Origin: Bacteriovoracaceae bacterium UBA4097 | Lineage (GTDB): Bacteria; Bdellovibrionota; Bacteriovoracia; Bacteriovoracales; Bacteriovoracaceae | DNA length: 54,238 nucleotides | Reading direction: 5' to 3' | Assembly: GCA_002381765.1 (NCBI GenBank) | Contig: DFXX01000103.1 | Span: forward strand, 1 to 54,238 | Part shown: piece after piece, positions 1 through 8,574 of the stretch | Numbering within the stretch: position 1 is the stretch's first letter | Layout: the number at the start of each line of letters is the position of its first letter | Translations under genes and position numbers: made by a program | Notes under the pieces: model-generated | Told to the model about the DNA's origin: nothing | Seen by the model: only the letters and a program-made list of their open reading frames with translations | Databases searched by the model: none

Positions 1-30
1 AAGGCCGGTCATCCATATCTTCTTTCGAAC

Positions 31-44
31 GTACCTTTTGGACA
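31..44. repeat. 14-nt repeat, copy 1 (GTACCTTTTGGACA)
   Basis: GTACCTTTTGGACA occurs here and again, identically, at 1433-1446. This copy lies just downstream of the DUF488 stop codon, outside any gene. Two exact 14-mers within 1.4 kb on the same strand are unlikely by chance, so I read them as copies of a short dispersed intergenic repeat; the genome-wide copy number is unknown to me. Confidence 0.45.
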
Positions 45-55
45 AGAAAGACTGT

Positions 56-589
56 TTAAATCTCTTTGGGATAAGTGACTTGCTTTCGCTTTACCTGAGC
101 AAAGGAGGTGAGATTATGAGGTCTGGCCTGTTTTTCGCTGAAGATATCGATTACGGAAAACTTATGAACTAGGAGAGCGTCTCCCACCAAGGAGCGGTGA
201 CAACGCCAGGGAACTGCTTCCGAACACATGATAGCAACGGTCTTTCTTCTGGCCATCCCCATAAGCTCTTCCAATCCCTGATAAAACTCCAGAGTTTGCA
301 TATAATCGGCATAGCCTCGGAATTGCTGACTTCTCCAGGCAAGATTTTTCTCGGAATTCTTGTCTAGTCCCCTTCTCCCACCTAAGCTTTCTAAGTGCTT
401 ATACTCAATTCCATTTCGCTCAAGATTCCTCCTCAAGCGGGCCTTACCAAATTGAGGACAGTGCCGTGATCCAGGATAATGGCGGATATCCACCAAAAGT
501 TCTATGTCATAGCTTTTTAAGATTTTGATGAACTCCCTTGTGGAGCGAGTGGAATGACCAATGGTGAAGATGATTGCATTCGGCTTCAT
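56..589 (-). CDS. DUF488 domain protein
   Basis: A 177-residue cytosolic protein of the DUF488 family. The family hallmarks are visible: TIGHSTR near residue 10, LVDIRHYPGSR near residues 32-42, and the C-terminal CSEAVPWRCHRSLVGDAL block, in which the Cys and the CHR element are the conserved probable nucleic-acid or metal contact site. Length is typical of the family. The biochemical role of DUF488 is unsettled and no reaction should be assigned. It stands alone, 98 bp from the cupin operon on the same strand, and no strong promoter was seen. Family assignment is secure; function unknown. Confidence 0.9.
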   Translation of the reverse strand: MKPNAIIFTIGHSTRSTREFIKILKSYDIELLVDIRHYPGSRHCPQFGKARLRRNLERNGIEYKHLESLGGRRGLDKNSEKNLAWRSQQFRGYADYMQTLEFYQGLEELMGMARRKTVAIMCSEAVPWRCHRSLVGDALLVHKFSVIDIFSEKQARPHNLTSFAQVKRKQVTYPKEI

Positions 590-687
590 AGATCAAGTTT
601 ATTGAGGCCAAAAGATGGCGTAACTATTCTCTGCTTCTCGACAAAATGAGTCTATACTCTCCACGCCCTAAATCCCTGGCTAGTTAC

Positions 688-1110
688 CTATGATCTAATG
701 AGAAATTCAAACTGATGAGGGAGATGCAAGTCCTTTGAAGTAGCAAGTTCAAAGTCTTTAAAGTGAAAAGCAGGCGCCACAGTACAGCCGCAAAAAGCAA
801 ACTTCGATCCCTCTGGTAGGTAAGCACCAAACCAAGTATTAGCGGGAACAGTGTGTTGAACATTGATTGCATTTAAGAGAGTTTCTTTGATTTCACCGTT
901 TGCTAAAACCTCTACAACTATAAGCGAATCTCCCCCATAGAAGTGCCACATTTCATCCGATTTAATGCGATGAATGGCAGAACGTTCGCCTTCCACTAGT
1001 AGATAGTAGATCCCAGTTGAGTATTCAGAACGGTAAGTTTCCTTATAGAAACCTCCTTCTGGATGAGGCAATAAATTATGAGTGCTTATGAGTTCATGAT
1101 AGGAAATCAT
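688..1110 (-). CDS. DUF985 (cupin_5) family protein
   Basis: A 140-residue single-domain cupin. HPEGGFYKETYRS at the N-terminus, the metal-site-like segment AIHRIKSDEMWHFYGGD and the C-terminal GCTVAPAFHFKDFEL are the conserved blocks of the DUF985/cupin_5 family, whose members are soluble and of uncertain function, probably binding a small metabolite or sugar. The ATG overlaps the stop of the DUF3703 gene as ATGA, implying translational coupling. It is the last gene of the operon beginning at 2471. Family call is firm; substrate unknown. Confidence 0.9.
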   Translation of the reverse strand: MISYHELISTHNLLPHPEGGFYKETYRSEYSTGIYYLLVEGERSAIHRIKSDEMWHFYGGDSLIVVEVLANGEIKETLLNAINVQHTVPANTWFGAYLPEGSKFAFCGCTVAPAFHFKDFELATSKDLHLPHQFEFLIRS

Positions 1111-1424
1111 TTAAGATCCTCTGGTACTTCCATTTTTTCGGTTAGTCCTACGGTAGACCAACCTATATTCCCCTGTGGAACTTTACCCAAAATATGACCA
1201 GGAATAGTAACGAGGAGTCGAATAATTTGCCCAAAGACTTCTTTAAGATCGTGAGTCTTTAAAGCATAAAGAAGCATTAAGCAGTGAATTCTCAAATGCT
1301 GAATGGCTGAAGCTTGAGAAAGAATGTGTGCTCTCCCTAAATGAGTTCGGGCCTTTTCTAAGTCTCTTAGCGAATAAGCGAGGTGATACAAATCCAGCTC
1401 ATTTTTAATTTTATAAATTTTCAA
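1107..1424 (-). CDS. DUF3703 family protein
   Basis: A small helical protein, about 105 residues from the TTG at 1424 or 121 from the ATG at 1472. The conserved DUF3703 blocks are present: GRAHILSQASAIQHLRIH, GQIIRLLVTIPGH and the terminal PQGNIGWSTVGLTEKMEVP. Family members usually reach the RAHILSQ block within about 30-40 residues of the start, and the first 16 residues of the longer form are encoded by the repeat at 1433-1446, so I favour the TTG, though its ribosome-binding site is weak. It sits between a small membrane protein and a DUF985 cupin in one operon. Function unknown. Confidence 0.75.
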   Translation of the reverse strand: MKIYKIKNELDLYHLAYSLRDLEKARTHLGRAHILSQASAIQHLRIHCLMLLYALKTHDLKEVFGQIIRLLVTIPGHILGKVPQGNIGWSTVGLTEKMEVPEDLK

Positions 1425-1446
1425 GGTGTCAGGTACCTTTTGGACA
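1425..1446. repeat. Imperfect palindromic repeat containing 14-nt repeat copy 2
   Basis: GTACCTTTTGGACA at 1433-1446 duplicates 31-44. Here it belongs to a longer AAGGTGTCAGGTACCTT element that can fold as an imperfect hairpin with AAGGT and ACCTT arms. It lies where the small membrane protein gene ends and DUF3703 begins, so it may be an intergenic repeat partly captured into the annotated N-terminus of DUF3703. Confidence 0.4.
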
Positions 1447-1455
1447 TGGCCAGGT

Positions 1456-1755
1456 TCAGGCCTGAAGAACATTATACGCCACCACTAAGCTAATCAGCAC
1501 GAGCGGTATAAATAGAAACACATAGGCCTTTGCTGGCCGATCCAAATGAGAGATCGCTTTATAGGCCCCTACTAAAACTGCAGCCATGTAGATCGCCCCA
1601 AAAATCATGACCATCATGATGGGCATATTTGACTTAACCATTTCAACATTATCCATGGTTGAAGCAATTCCAAAGAAGATAAGCGGAAACAGGGTAAGCA
1701 CCTCGGCCGCAGCTAAAAGAGAAATGATAATTTTATGGATTTTTGCCTTATTCAT
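1456..1755 (-). CDS. Small three-helix inner-membrane protein, unknown family
   Basis: I do not recognise this 99-residue protein. Three hydrophobic segments are visible at about residues 9-30, 44-66 and 76-97, separated by short polar loops (a charged TMDNVEMVKSN loop and a basic HLDRPAK loop), so it is almost certainly an inner-membrane protein. The ATG overlaps the stop of the HugZ-like gene as ATGA, so the two are translationally coupled. No catalytic motif is visible. Position between a haem-related protein and a DUF3703 protein is the only functional hint. Confidence 0.7.
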   Translation of the reverse strand: MNKAKIHKIIISLLAAAEVLTLFPLIFFGIASTMDNVEMVKSNMPIMMVMIFGAIYMAAVLVGAYKAISHLDRPAKAYVFLFIPLVLISLVVAYNVLQA

Positions 1756-2471
1756 GCTCTCGCCTCTTTGGCCATTTCAACAAATTGGGAGCGAGCATCA
1801 CTCACTTGGGAGAGCTCGCTTTTGAATTCAATTCTATACTTTGTTTCATTGATTGCAAGATCAACTCCAAACTGGTCTAAACCGCACATTCTTATAGAAT
1901 CACCTTCTGAATCTGGGTGACCTAGATAAAAGCGCGAGTAGTCTATCAAATTATGAGCGTGATCCTGGTTCATGTGATTTATGATCTTACTTTCTTCTTC
2001 ACAGTTAAATATATTTTTAATATTTAACTCATTTTTCTCAATCCAAGCGATCTTTCCAAAGCCACCAATAAAACGAAGTCTCACCGGCTCAATCCTATAA
2101 AAGACAAAGTCATGGGTTTTAAAGTAGTCTTTCGCATTGGGAAAGTAATTAAGATAGCGGGTCTTGATTTGCTCAATATTTTCTACCTTTACGGCATTAC
2201 CTATATAAGTAAGCCGCGCAATCGCCTGCTTATTGGTAATTGCACTTCGTTCTGAAATAAGCAGTGAAACTTTATTATTGGAAACGATATTTTTTGTGTG
2301 TTGAGCAATAGAACTGATAAGGATATTGGGGATAAAATCCTCATCCAAGCAATAAGGAGTTACCGAGCCAAAGGGATACCCCGCTACATCAACGGATATT
2401 GTAGAAAGAATACCGTCTCCCTCATGGGTAAGTAGTTTGAACATGTCGGAATGTCTGGAAGAATTACTCAT
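1752..2471 (-). CDS. HugZ-like pyridoxamine 5'-phosphate oxidase-fold protein with DUF2470
   Basis: A 239-residue cytosolic protein with two parts: an N-terminal split-barrel flavin/PNPOx-like domain (about 5-150, including the LSTISVDVAGYPFGSVTPY strand pair) and a C-terminal DUF2470 domain (about 160-236, with IINHMNQDHAHNLIDY). This architecture is that of the HugZ family, haem-binding or haem-degrading proteins used in haem iron acquisition, although many members are uncharacterised. It heads a four-gene coupled operon and starts only 28 bp from the divergent ABC exporter, so the promoters must overlap. Fold call firm; haem role is by family. Confidence 0.8.
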   Translation of the reverse strand: MSNSSRHSDMFKLLTHEGDGILSTISVDVAGYPFGSVTPYCLDEDFIPNILISSIAQHTKNIVSNNKVSLLISERSAITNKQAIARLTYIGNAVKVENIEQIKTRYLNYFPNAKDYFKTHDFVFYRIEPVRLRFIGGFGKIAWIEKNELNIKNIFNCEEESKIINHMNQDHAHNLIDYSRFYLGHPDSEGDSIRMCGLDQFGVDLAINETKYRIEFKSELSQVSDARSQFVEMAKEARA

Positions 2472-2499
2472 GTATTGAATCTATATTAACCTTTGGACA

Positions 2500-4299
2500 G
2501 TGACAAACTTCACTGCAGTAAGCTATCAATATAAAGTGAAAATTTCTCAGTCTTACTCTTTTTCCCGCTTTATGTGGGGCCTTATCAAAAAACGCCCCTG
2601 GCACTATATTGGGGGAATCATCTCCGTTATCATTCTTGATGCCGTAGATATGCTGCCTTCTCTTATTGTTAAGGAAATCACCGATAAGGTACAGCAGTCT
2701 CCTGAAGAGCTCGACATAATGACCTATGCATTTGCCTTAGTGGGTTGCTACTTTCTAATTTCTATTCTTCGTTTATCCTGGCGCTTTCTTTTAATGATTC
2801 CATCCAGAACGATGGAAGCTGAACTTCGCCAAAAGGCCTATGATAAAATCTTAAACGCCGACTTTGCTCTGACCTCTCATCTCAAGACCGGCGATGTGGT
2901 TAGCACTCTCTCCCAGGACCTGAGTAATATCCGAATGTTTTTGGGGCCGGGAATTCTCATTCTCTTTGATACCCTGGCCTATCTGATTTTTATCCCAGCG
3001 ACTTTTTTTTATATTCTTGGTTGGGGCGCACTTTGGGTTCTCTTGCCCTTTGTGGGACTAGCTTTGGCGGTTATCATCGTTCAAAAACCGCTTGAGAAAG
3101 CTTATGGTGCAGTCTCTGATACCTTAGGTGATCTTTCTCAGTATGTTTACGAAGAGACTCAAGGGGCACGCTTCTTTAGAGCAGAAGGCTTAATTGAACT
3201 TCGACGTCATAAGTACGATATCATGTTAAAGGGGTTATTTAATCGCCAGTTAGAGATATCAAAATGGGAGTTGGGTCTAGACGGAACTCTTCAAACTGTT
3301 ATTCAATCCAGTTACCTCGCAGTTTTAGTTCTTGCTTGGCAAGGTCATGGAGTGATGGCCCAGGGTCTGGGTGCACTGACCGTTTCTCTCCAACTTCTGG
3401 ATAAATTACTCTGGCCCTTAATGAGCATTAGTTATCTGATGAATCTCTTTCAGCAGGCGCGAACGGGTGCCCGTCGTTATGCCGACATTGATGAACTTCC
3501 CAAGAAAAAGCAAGGAAGTTTTGAACTCTCAACTCCACTTGAGAGGATTCAAATTGAAGATCTCTCAACCAAAAGCCCTGAAGGCAAAATACTTCTAGAC
3601 TCTATAAGCATGGATCTTTTGGCAGGTGAGCACGTGGCCCTAGTGGGAGGAGTAGGCAGTGGTAAGACCGTCCTACTTCAAACCCTTGCTGGTCTGTGGG
3701 AAGCAAGGCACTTAAGCTTTAAGCGATTTGATTTTGATCATCTGACTTTTGAGAAACTTGATAGGCGCTCTCTCTGGCATCAGCTCTCCTACATTCCTCA
3801 GACACCGCAAATATTTAGTCGCTCTCTTGCTATGAATATTTCTCCCCACCATCCCTTAGAGCCAAATGCTCTTTGGGCAGCCTTGGAGAAGGCCGATCTC
3901 TCTCAAGACGTCACTCTCTTTCCCGAAGGCCTCAAGACCTTAGTGGGAGAAAAAGGCATGAATCTCTCGGGAGGTCAAAAACAGCGGACCCTCATAGCTC
4001 GCTCCTTTCACTCAGGTGCGAGGCTTTATCTCTGGGATGATGCCATCAGTGCACTGGATCCTGCGACAGAGAATAAAGTAATCAGCGCTCTTAGAAATCT
4101 TGATCCTAAGGCCATTCTTATTCTTGCTACCCATCGTTTAAGCTCACTAAAGAACTTCGATCGAATTTTTGTCCTCGAAGATGGACGAATCACCCGCGCA
4201 GGCAGTTTTAATGATATTAAACGAGATCATGCCCTTTTTGCTTCCCTTCTTCGGGATGAAAAAGAGAGCTTAGCTAAGGAGGGGCAGTGGAGCACCTAG
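2500..4299 (+). CDS. ABC exporter subunit, degenerate-site half (MdlA/BmrC-like)
   Basis: A 599-residue half-transporter: six-helix membrane domain at about 25-320, then an ATPase domain. Walker A GGVGSGKT is near 383, signature LSGGQ near 488, Walker B LYLWDD near 508 and the switch His in LATHRL near 545. The residue after the Walker B Asp is Asp instead of the catalytic Glu, the hallmark of the inactive-site subunit of heterodimeric exporters such as TM287/288 and BmrCD. It overlaps the next ABC gene by 13 bp. The GTG start has no clear Shine-Dalgarno; GTG 2536 or ATG 2572 are alternatives. Substrate unknown (lipid, drug or peptide). Confidence 0.9.
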   Translation: MTNFTAVSYQYKVKISQSYSFSRFMWGLIKKRPWHYIGGIISVIILDAVDMLPSLIVKEITDKVQQSPEELDIMTYAFALVGCYFLISILRLSWRFLLMIPSRTMEAELRQKAYDKILNADFALTSHLKTGDVVSTLSQDLSNIRMFLGPGILILFDTLAYLIFIPATFFYILGWGALWVLLPFVGLALAVIIVQKPLEKAYGAVSDTLGDLSQYVYEETQGARFFRAEGLIELRRHKYDIMLKGLFNRQLEISKWELGLDGTLQTVIQSSYLAVLVLAWQGHGVMAQGLGALTVSLQLLDKLLWPLMSISYLMNLFQQARTGARRYADIDELPKKKQGSFELSTPLERIQIEDLSTKSPEGKILLDSISMDLLAGEHVALVGGVGSGKTVLLQTLAGLWEARHLSFKRFDFDHLTFEKLDRRSLWHQLSYIPQTPQIFSRSLAMNISPHHPLEPNALWAALEKADLSQDVTLFPEGLKTLVGEKGMNLSGGQKQRTLIARSFHSGARLYLWDDAISALDPATENKVISALRNLDPKAILILATHRLSSLKNFDRIFVLEDGRITRAGSFNDIKRDHALFASLLRDEKESLAKEGQWST

Positions 4300-6077
4300 A
4301 ACTTCGTGAAGAAGATGAGAAGAAGTACCACTTCCATCCGTTTGGGCTCAATTTTACGAAGTCTCAGGAATGGGATGGCGCTCTCTCTGACACAAAATGG
4401 CTCTGGCCTTGGGTGAAGCCCCACAAAAGCCGTCTTTTCTTGGGTCTTATTCTTTTTGCTCTTACCACCCTTATCACTGTGGCCACTCCCCGGCTTATTG
4501 CAAAGATTGTAGATGATGTCTTTGTCGCCAGGACTTCTTCCTTTGCCGTATGGGGAGTTCTACTAGGTTCACTGATGGTGTTGAAGATTATTCTTGATAT
4601 CGCCTATAAATGGATGATCACAAAAATTGGTCAAAAAATAACCACCAGCTTACGAAATGATATCTTTTATCAATTAGGAGAATTTCGTCTCGCCTTCTTT
4701 GATAAAAACTCCTCTGGTCGCCTCATCAGTCGCTGTGTGAATGATGTGACAAATCTTTCCTCTTTTTTTACCGCGAACTTCTTCACGGTAATTGCCGACT
4801 TTGCTCTCATTATTGGGTCGGTGATTTTCATGTTCACTTTGTCAGCAAAATCGGCTTTCATCGTCCTGATCATGCTGATTCCCATGACTATCTTTATGCT
4901 CAATGTATCCCAGTCGCAAATGCGTTGGGGGCGATCTCTTCGAAATATTCTCTCCAGACTCTCCTCTCACACAGGGGATACCATGAATAATCTTGCAGTT
5001 CTTCACTCTCAACCCTTTTCTCCCAAATGGTCCCGTCGCCACGAGAGTCTGCAAGAACTCTTCTCATCCCTTACTATCCGAAGCATTCTGGTTTGGGGAA
5101 GTTTCTCCTCTGCTCATGTTCTTGTGATGGGGATCACCTACTCACTGGTGATTACTTTAGGAGTTTATCAGTTGAAGATGGGTGAAATAACCATCGGTAG
5201 CCTGATCGCTAATTTTGCCTATGTGGGTTTGATCTTTGGACCCTTCTTAGAAATTTCTGAAAAACTCAATGTTATGGTTACGGCCCTGGGATCGGTAAAA
5301 CGCTTGAGAAACTTACTGCCTAAGCAGATTCATCGCATCCCACAGAATATCCAGGATTCTGGTATTCCTCCTCAAGGATCCATTCACTTCAAAAATATTC
5401 ATTTCTCCTATCGCAGTGATGTGCCTCTCTTTCAAAACTTTAATCTCGAGATACCTGAAGGTGAAGTCACCGCACTGGTAGGTAGAACTGGATCAGGCAA
5501 GACCACACTGGCCCACTTGATGTTGGGATTATACCCCTTAAATACCGGAAACATTTTGTGGGGAGAAGAAGATATAAGTGCTCTTTCTCCGGCCAGAAGA
5601 GCGCGCTGGATTGGACACGTTTCTCAGGATCTCTTTATCTTTACCGATACTATCCGAGAGAACTTACGACTCTGGCGCGAAGATGTAACTGATGAGCATA
5701 TTTTTGAGAGGTTAAAACTAGTTGGACTTTATGAGAAGGTTACTAATCTTCCGGGAAGCCTTGATATGATTGTCAAGGCCGAAACGCTACCACTTTCTCA
5801 AGGTGAAAAGCAGCTTCTCCTTCTGTGTCGGGCCCTTCTGCAAGATCCGAGGCTTCTCGTCTTTGATGAGGCCACAGCGAGTCTCGATCAGTTAACAGAA
5901 GAAGAATGGTTGGGGCATGTGGAGAAACTCTTTGAAAAAAGAACAACTCTCTTTATCGCTCACCGGATGGAGACTCTGCGTCTTGCCTCATTTATTGTAG
6001 TGCTCGAGAATGGAAAAATTAAAAAGAGCTTTAGAAAGGAAATTGGAAAAGCAGTTTCGCCGGAAGATCTCGACTAA
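4287..6077 (+). CDS. ABC exporter subunit, canonical-Walker half (MdlB/BmrD-like)
   Basis: A 596-residue half-transporter partner of the preceding gene. A longer cytosolic N-terminus (about 1-45) precedes the membrane domain (about 46-340) and the ATPase domain. Walker A GRTGSGKT is near 400 and Walker B LLVFDEA near 522 with the catalytic Glu present, but the signature is LSQGE (about 502) instead of LSGGQ. Since each ATP site pairs one subunit's Walker motifs with the other's signature, both deviations fall in the same site. The GTG start follows an excellent AAGGAGGGG at 4276-4284 and overlaps the upstream stop. Its end overlaps the convergent gene at 6074. Confidence 0.92.
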   Translation: MEHLELREEDEKKYHFHPFGLNFTKSQEWDGALSDTKWLWPWVKPHKSRLFLGLILFALTTLITVATPRLIAKIVDDVFVARTSSFAVWGVLLGSLMVLKIILDIAYKWMITKIGQKITTSLRNDIFYQLGEFRLAFFDKNSSGRLISRCVNDVTNLSSFFTANFFTVIADFALIIGSVIFMFTLSAKSAFIVLIMLIPMTIFMLNVSQSQMRWGRSLRNILSRLSSHTGDTMNNLAVLHSQPFSPKWSRRHESLQELFSSLTIRSILVWGSFSSAHVLVMGITYSLVITLGVYQLKMGEITIGSLIANFAYVGLIFGPFLEISEKLNVMVTALGSVKRLRNLLPKQIHRIPQNIQDSGIPPQGSIHFKNIHFSYRSDVPLFQNFNLEIPEGEVTALVGRTGSGKTTLAHLMLGLYPLNTGNILWGEEDISALSPARRARWIGHVSQDLFIFTDTIRENLRLWREDVTDEHIFERLKLVGLYEKVTNLPGSLDMIVKAETLPLSQGEKQLLLLCRALLQDPRLLVFDEATASLDQLTEEEWLGHVEKLFEKRTTLFIAHRMETLRLASFIVVLENGKIKKSFRKEIGKAVSPEDLD

Positions 6078-6472
6078 TTTTTCATACCACAATGCTCTGG
6101 CTTCACCATAAACTCTCCCAGGGACTCACCCCTCAGACTCTCGTAGCGATAAATGATATTCGCCTTATATTCCTTCAAAATAAACTTCTCCCGGGGAGCC
6201 GAGCACACTGACGTTAATATTTGAGTGCGAACTTTGGGAAGGGCATTTTTGAATTCTGTTCGCGTGGCCGCGAGGATAAAATGATAGCTAAAATTATTAT
6301 TATCTACCGAGCTTGAGATGAGTTTAGTCACTGGATCATAGACCTCGGGGAGTGTTTTATTTATCTTATCGGAATACTCTTTAAGACTTGGACGCTTGAC
6401 ATCAGCCCCAATGCTCATGCTTAGCAAAAGCGTTAGAGTAATGAGAAGATATTTCCATGGTTGGGTCATCAT
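6074..6472 (-). CDS. Small exported protein, unknown family
   Basis: I do not recognise this 132-residue protein. It begins with a Sec signal peptide (MMTQPWKYLLITLTLLLSMS, cleavage probably after SIGA near residue 23) followed by a polar mature region of about 110 residues with two cysteines (in TSVCSAP and PEHCGMK) that could form a disulphide in the periplasm. The fold cannot be read from the sequence. Its stop overlaps the stop of the convergent ABC gene by 4 bp. It diverges from the RNase Z-like gene across 44 bp. Confidence 0.6.
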   Translation of the reverse strand: MMTQPWKYLLITLTLLLSMSIGADVKRPSLKEYSDKINKTLPEVYDPVTKLISSSVDNNNFSYHFILAATRTEFKNALPKVRTQILTSVCSAPREKFILKEYKANIIYRYESLRGESLGEFMVKPEHCGMKN

Positions 6473-6516
6473 AGGCAGTAGTATACAGACATTTATCTCA
6501 TTGTTAAAATCTCTTC

Positions 6517-7350
6517 ATGGAAACGAGGCAATGGGAACATGCAGGCCTAACTATCGAAGGATGCTCACTCGCAGGTATCCAAACCTCCCTGACTCTCCCT
6601 CAGTATTCCATCGCTCTGGATGTCGCTAATGGGCTTCCTCATGCTATTAGCATGAATACCTTCTTTATTAGTCATGGCCATATGGATCATGCTGCGGGCA
6701 TTCCCTACATAATTTCTCAAAAGGCGATGCGAGCTCATAAAAAGCCACGCTTTTATATGCCCGAGTCCATGCTTGCTCCTATGGAAGAGATTATGCACCA
6801 ATGGGGAAGAATCGAAGGCCATGAGTATGATTATGAGTTCATTGGAGCTCGCTTGGGAGAAGAGTATGAAATAAAGAAGAATATCTTTATGAAGCCTTTT
6901 CCCACTATCCACCGTATTCCTTCCTTTGGTTACTCGCTTTATCGAAAATTCCGAAAACTAAGATGGGATCTGGCCGGCTCATCAACAGCAGAGATTGCTA
7001 CTGTGAGGAAAGAGGGTGAAGACCCCACAGAAGAAAGAGATGAACTTCTTGTGAGTTTTACCGGCGATACTCAGATTGAATTTCTAGATCAAACTCCCGA
7101 AGTTAGAAAGTCAAAAATACTCATCCTCGAGACCACCTATCTGGATAAAAAGAAAACCATCAGAAGTGCTAAGGATTGGGGCCATACCCATCTGGAAGAG
7201 CTCCTCCCTAGATTAAATACCATCAGCAGTGAAAAGATCGTTCTCATTCACACTAGTGCCAGATACTCCTGGGAGGAAGCCCAGGGACTTCTTCACTCGC
7301 TCCTACCCAAAAATGAGAGAGAACGAGTGATGCTTTTCCCAAGAAAATGA
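6517..7350 (+). CDS. RNase Z-like metallo-beta-lactamase-fold hydrolase
   Basis: A 277-residue cytosolic MBL-fold protein. The zinc motif HGHMDH is at residues 53-58, within the FFISHGHMDHAAG context typical of tRNase Z/ElaC; the later metal ligands are represented by SFTGDTQ, and the C-terminal LIHTSARYS carries the final His seen in RNase Z. LETTYLD and WGHTHLEEL are further family elements. RNase Z removes 3' trailers of tRNA precursors; this protein lacks an obvious exosite arm and may be a short or divergent member, or another nuclease or lactonase of the fold. It diverges from the exported protein at 6472. Confidence 0.7.
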   Translation: METRQWEHAGLTIEGCSLAGIQTSLTLPQYSIALDVANGLPHAISMNTFFISHGHMDHAAGIPYIISQKAMRAHKKPRFYMPESMLAPMEEIMHQWGRIEGHEYDYEFIGARLGEEYEIKKNIFMKPFPTIHRIPSFGYSLYRKFRKLRWDLAGSSTAEIATVRKEGEDPTEERDELLVSFTGDTQIEFLDQTPEVRKSKILILETTYLDKKKTIRSAKDWGHTHLEELLPRLNTISSEKIVLIHTSARYSWEEAQGLLHSLLPKNERERVMLFPRK

Positions 7351-7353
7351 TTC

Positions 7354-8442
7354 TTATTTTGGAATAGGTGCATTTCCTGCAATCAGCTTCTTCTCTTTAA
7401 GCTCTTTCCAAAAAGATTCCGGTATTTTAACCTTCATTGAATCGGCATTTTCAGTTGCTTGCTCTTGTGTTCTCGCACCAGGAATAATGGAAGAGACAAC
7501 TTTGGGAGCGAGTGCAAATTGCAAGGCTGCCGTTCGCAGATCCACTTTGTGATTTTTACAAACCTCTGACATCTGCTTCCTTTTCTCTTTCATTTCTTCG
7601 GGAAATTTCCCATCCCAGTTAAAGCGCTCTCTGCCAGCAAGGCATCCTGCATTTAGTGGTGTGCCTATGACAAGCTTGATATTTCTTTTCTCACAAGCAG
7701 GAAATAATCGATTTAAGGCGTCTTCGTGCTTAAGCAAGGAGTATTGATTGGCCGAAAGGAATGTATCGGGATCGGCGACATCAAGAGTTTTCAAAATCGG
7801 ATCGATCTCATTCACCCCTAGACCCCACCCCTTAATAATTCCTTCTGATCTCATTTTACTGAGCTCTTTCATGGCCCCAAGGCTCGCTACTTCAAAGTGC
7901 TTAAGCCAATCCTTACCGAGATCTTTATTGTCCGGAGAAAGATCATGGATAAACACCACATCGATACTTTGAATTCCTAAGCGCATCAGACTATCTTCAA
8001 TGGATCTTCGAGTGCCACTGGCAGAATAATCGTATTTGTAATCAAATTTTGATGGCTCCTTCCACATGGTCTTGCGTGGATTTGAAGAAGGATAGAAGAC
8101 ACGTCCCACTTTGGTGGAGAGAATATAATCCTCTCTTTTTTTATCATCTAAGAAGTGACCAAAACGCTGCTCAGATAATCCAAAACCATAGAACGGAGAG
8201 GTATCAAAATATCTTGCCCCGCTCTTCCAAGCAGCTTCCAAGGCCCCCTTTGCCTCTTCATCAGAAGTAACCTTCACGGCATTTCCAATGGCGACTCCAC
8301 CTAAGCCGAAACTAAGAGGGACTGTATAGGGAGATGCACTGGCGGCTTGCGCGAAATTTAAAAATACATTTGAGAAAGGCAAGCTGGCCAAGGCCACGGT
8401 ACTCGCAAGCCCTCCTGATAAAAACTCTCTTCGATTGCTCAT
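7354..8442 (-). CDS. Tat-exported aldo/keto reductase
   Basis: A 362-residue aldo/keto reductase preceded by a twin-arginine signal (NRREFL at 3-8, hydrophobic stretch, AQA cleavage region near 31-34). The catalytic tetrad is visible as D80, Y85 (FDTSPFYGFG), K111 (STKVG) and H166 (VFIHDL), so the NADPH-dependent carbonyl reductase or dehydrogenase chemistry should be intact; the layout resembles the D-threo-aldose or pyridoxal 4-dehydrogenase branch. Tat export implies folding with its cofactor in the cytosol before transport. The ATG has a good GGAG ribosome-binding site. A convergent RNase Z-like gene ends 3 bp away. Substrate unknown. Confidence 0.88.
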   Translation of the reverse strand: MSNRREFLSGGLASTVALASLPFSNVFLNFAQAASASPYTVPLSFGLGGVAIGNAVKVTSDEEAKGALEAAWKSGARYFDTSPFYGFGLSEQRFGHFLDDKKREDYILSTKVGRVFYPSSNPRKTMWKEPSKFDYKYDYSASGTRRSIEDSLMRLGIQSIDVVFIHDLSPDNKDLGKDWLKHFEVASLGAMKELSKMRSEGIIKGWGLGVNEIDPILKTLDVADPDTFLSANQYSLLKHEDALNRLFPACEKRNIKLVIGTPLNAGCLAGRERFNWDGKFPEEMKEKRKQMSEVCKNHKVDLRTAALQFALAPKVVSSIIPGARTQEQATENADSMKVKIPESFWKELKEKKLIAGNAPIPK

Positions 8443-8469
8443 AAATTACTCCAATTCTGTTAAAGCTCC

Positions 8470-8498
8470 ATTATAAAGACCCGAACTGAAACTTTGAC
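8470..8498 (-). promoter_or_regulatory. Candidate sigma70-type promoter for the aldo/keto reductase
   Basis: On the minus strand a perfect TATAAT (plus coordinates 8470-8475) lies 17 bp from a weak -35 GTCAAA (8493-8498). It would start transcription about 20 bp upstream of the reductase ATG. The call rests on the -10 match. Confidence 0.4.
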
Positions 8499-8574
8499 AT
8501 GAGGACAATCTAAATTCTTTCTCATTCTTAATTGGTATTGATTTTGTAAGACAAAAGCTCAAAGAGAGGTGCTT

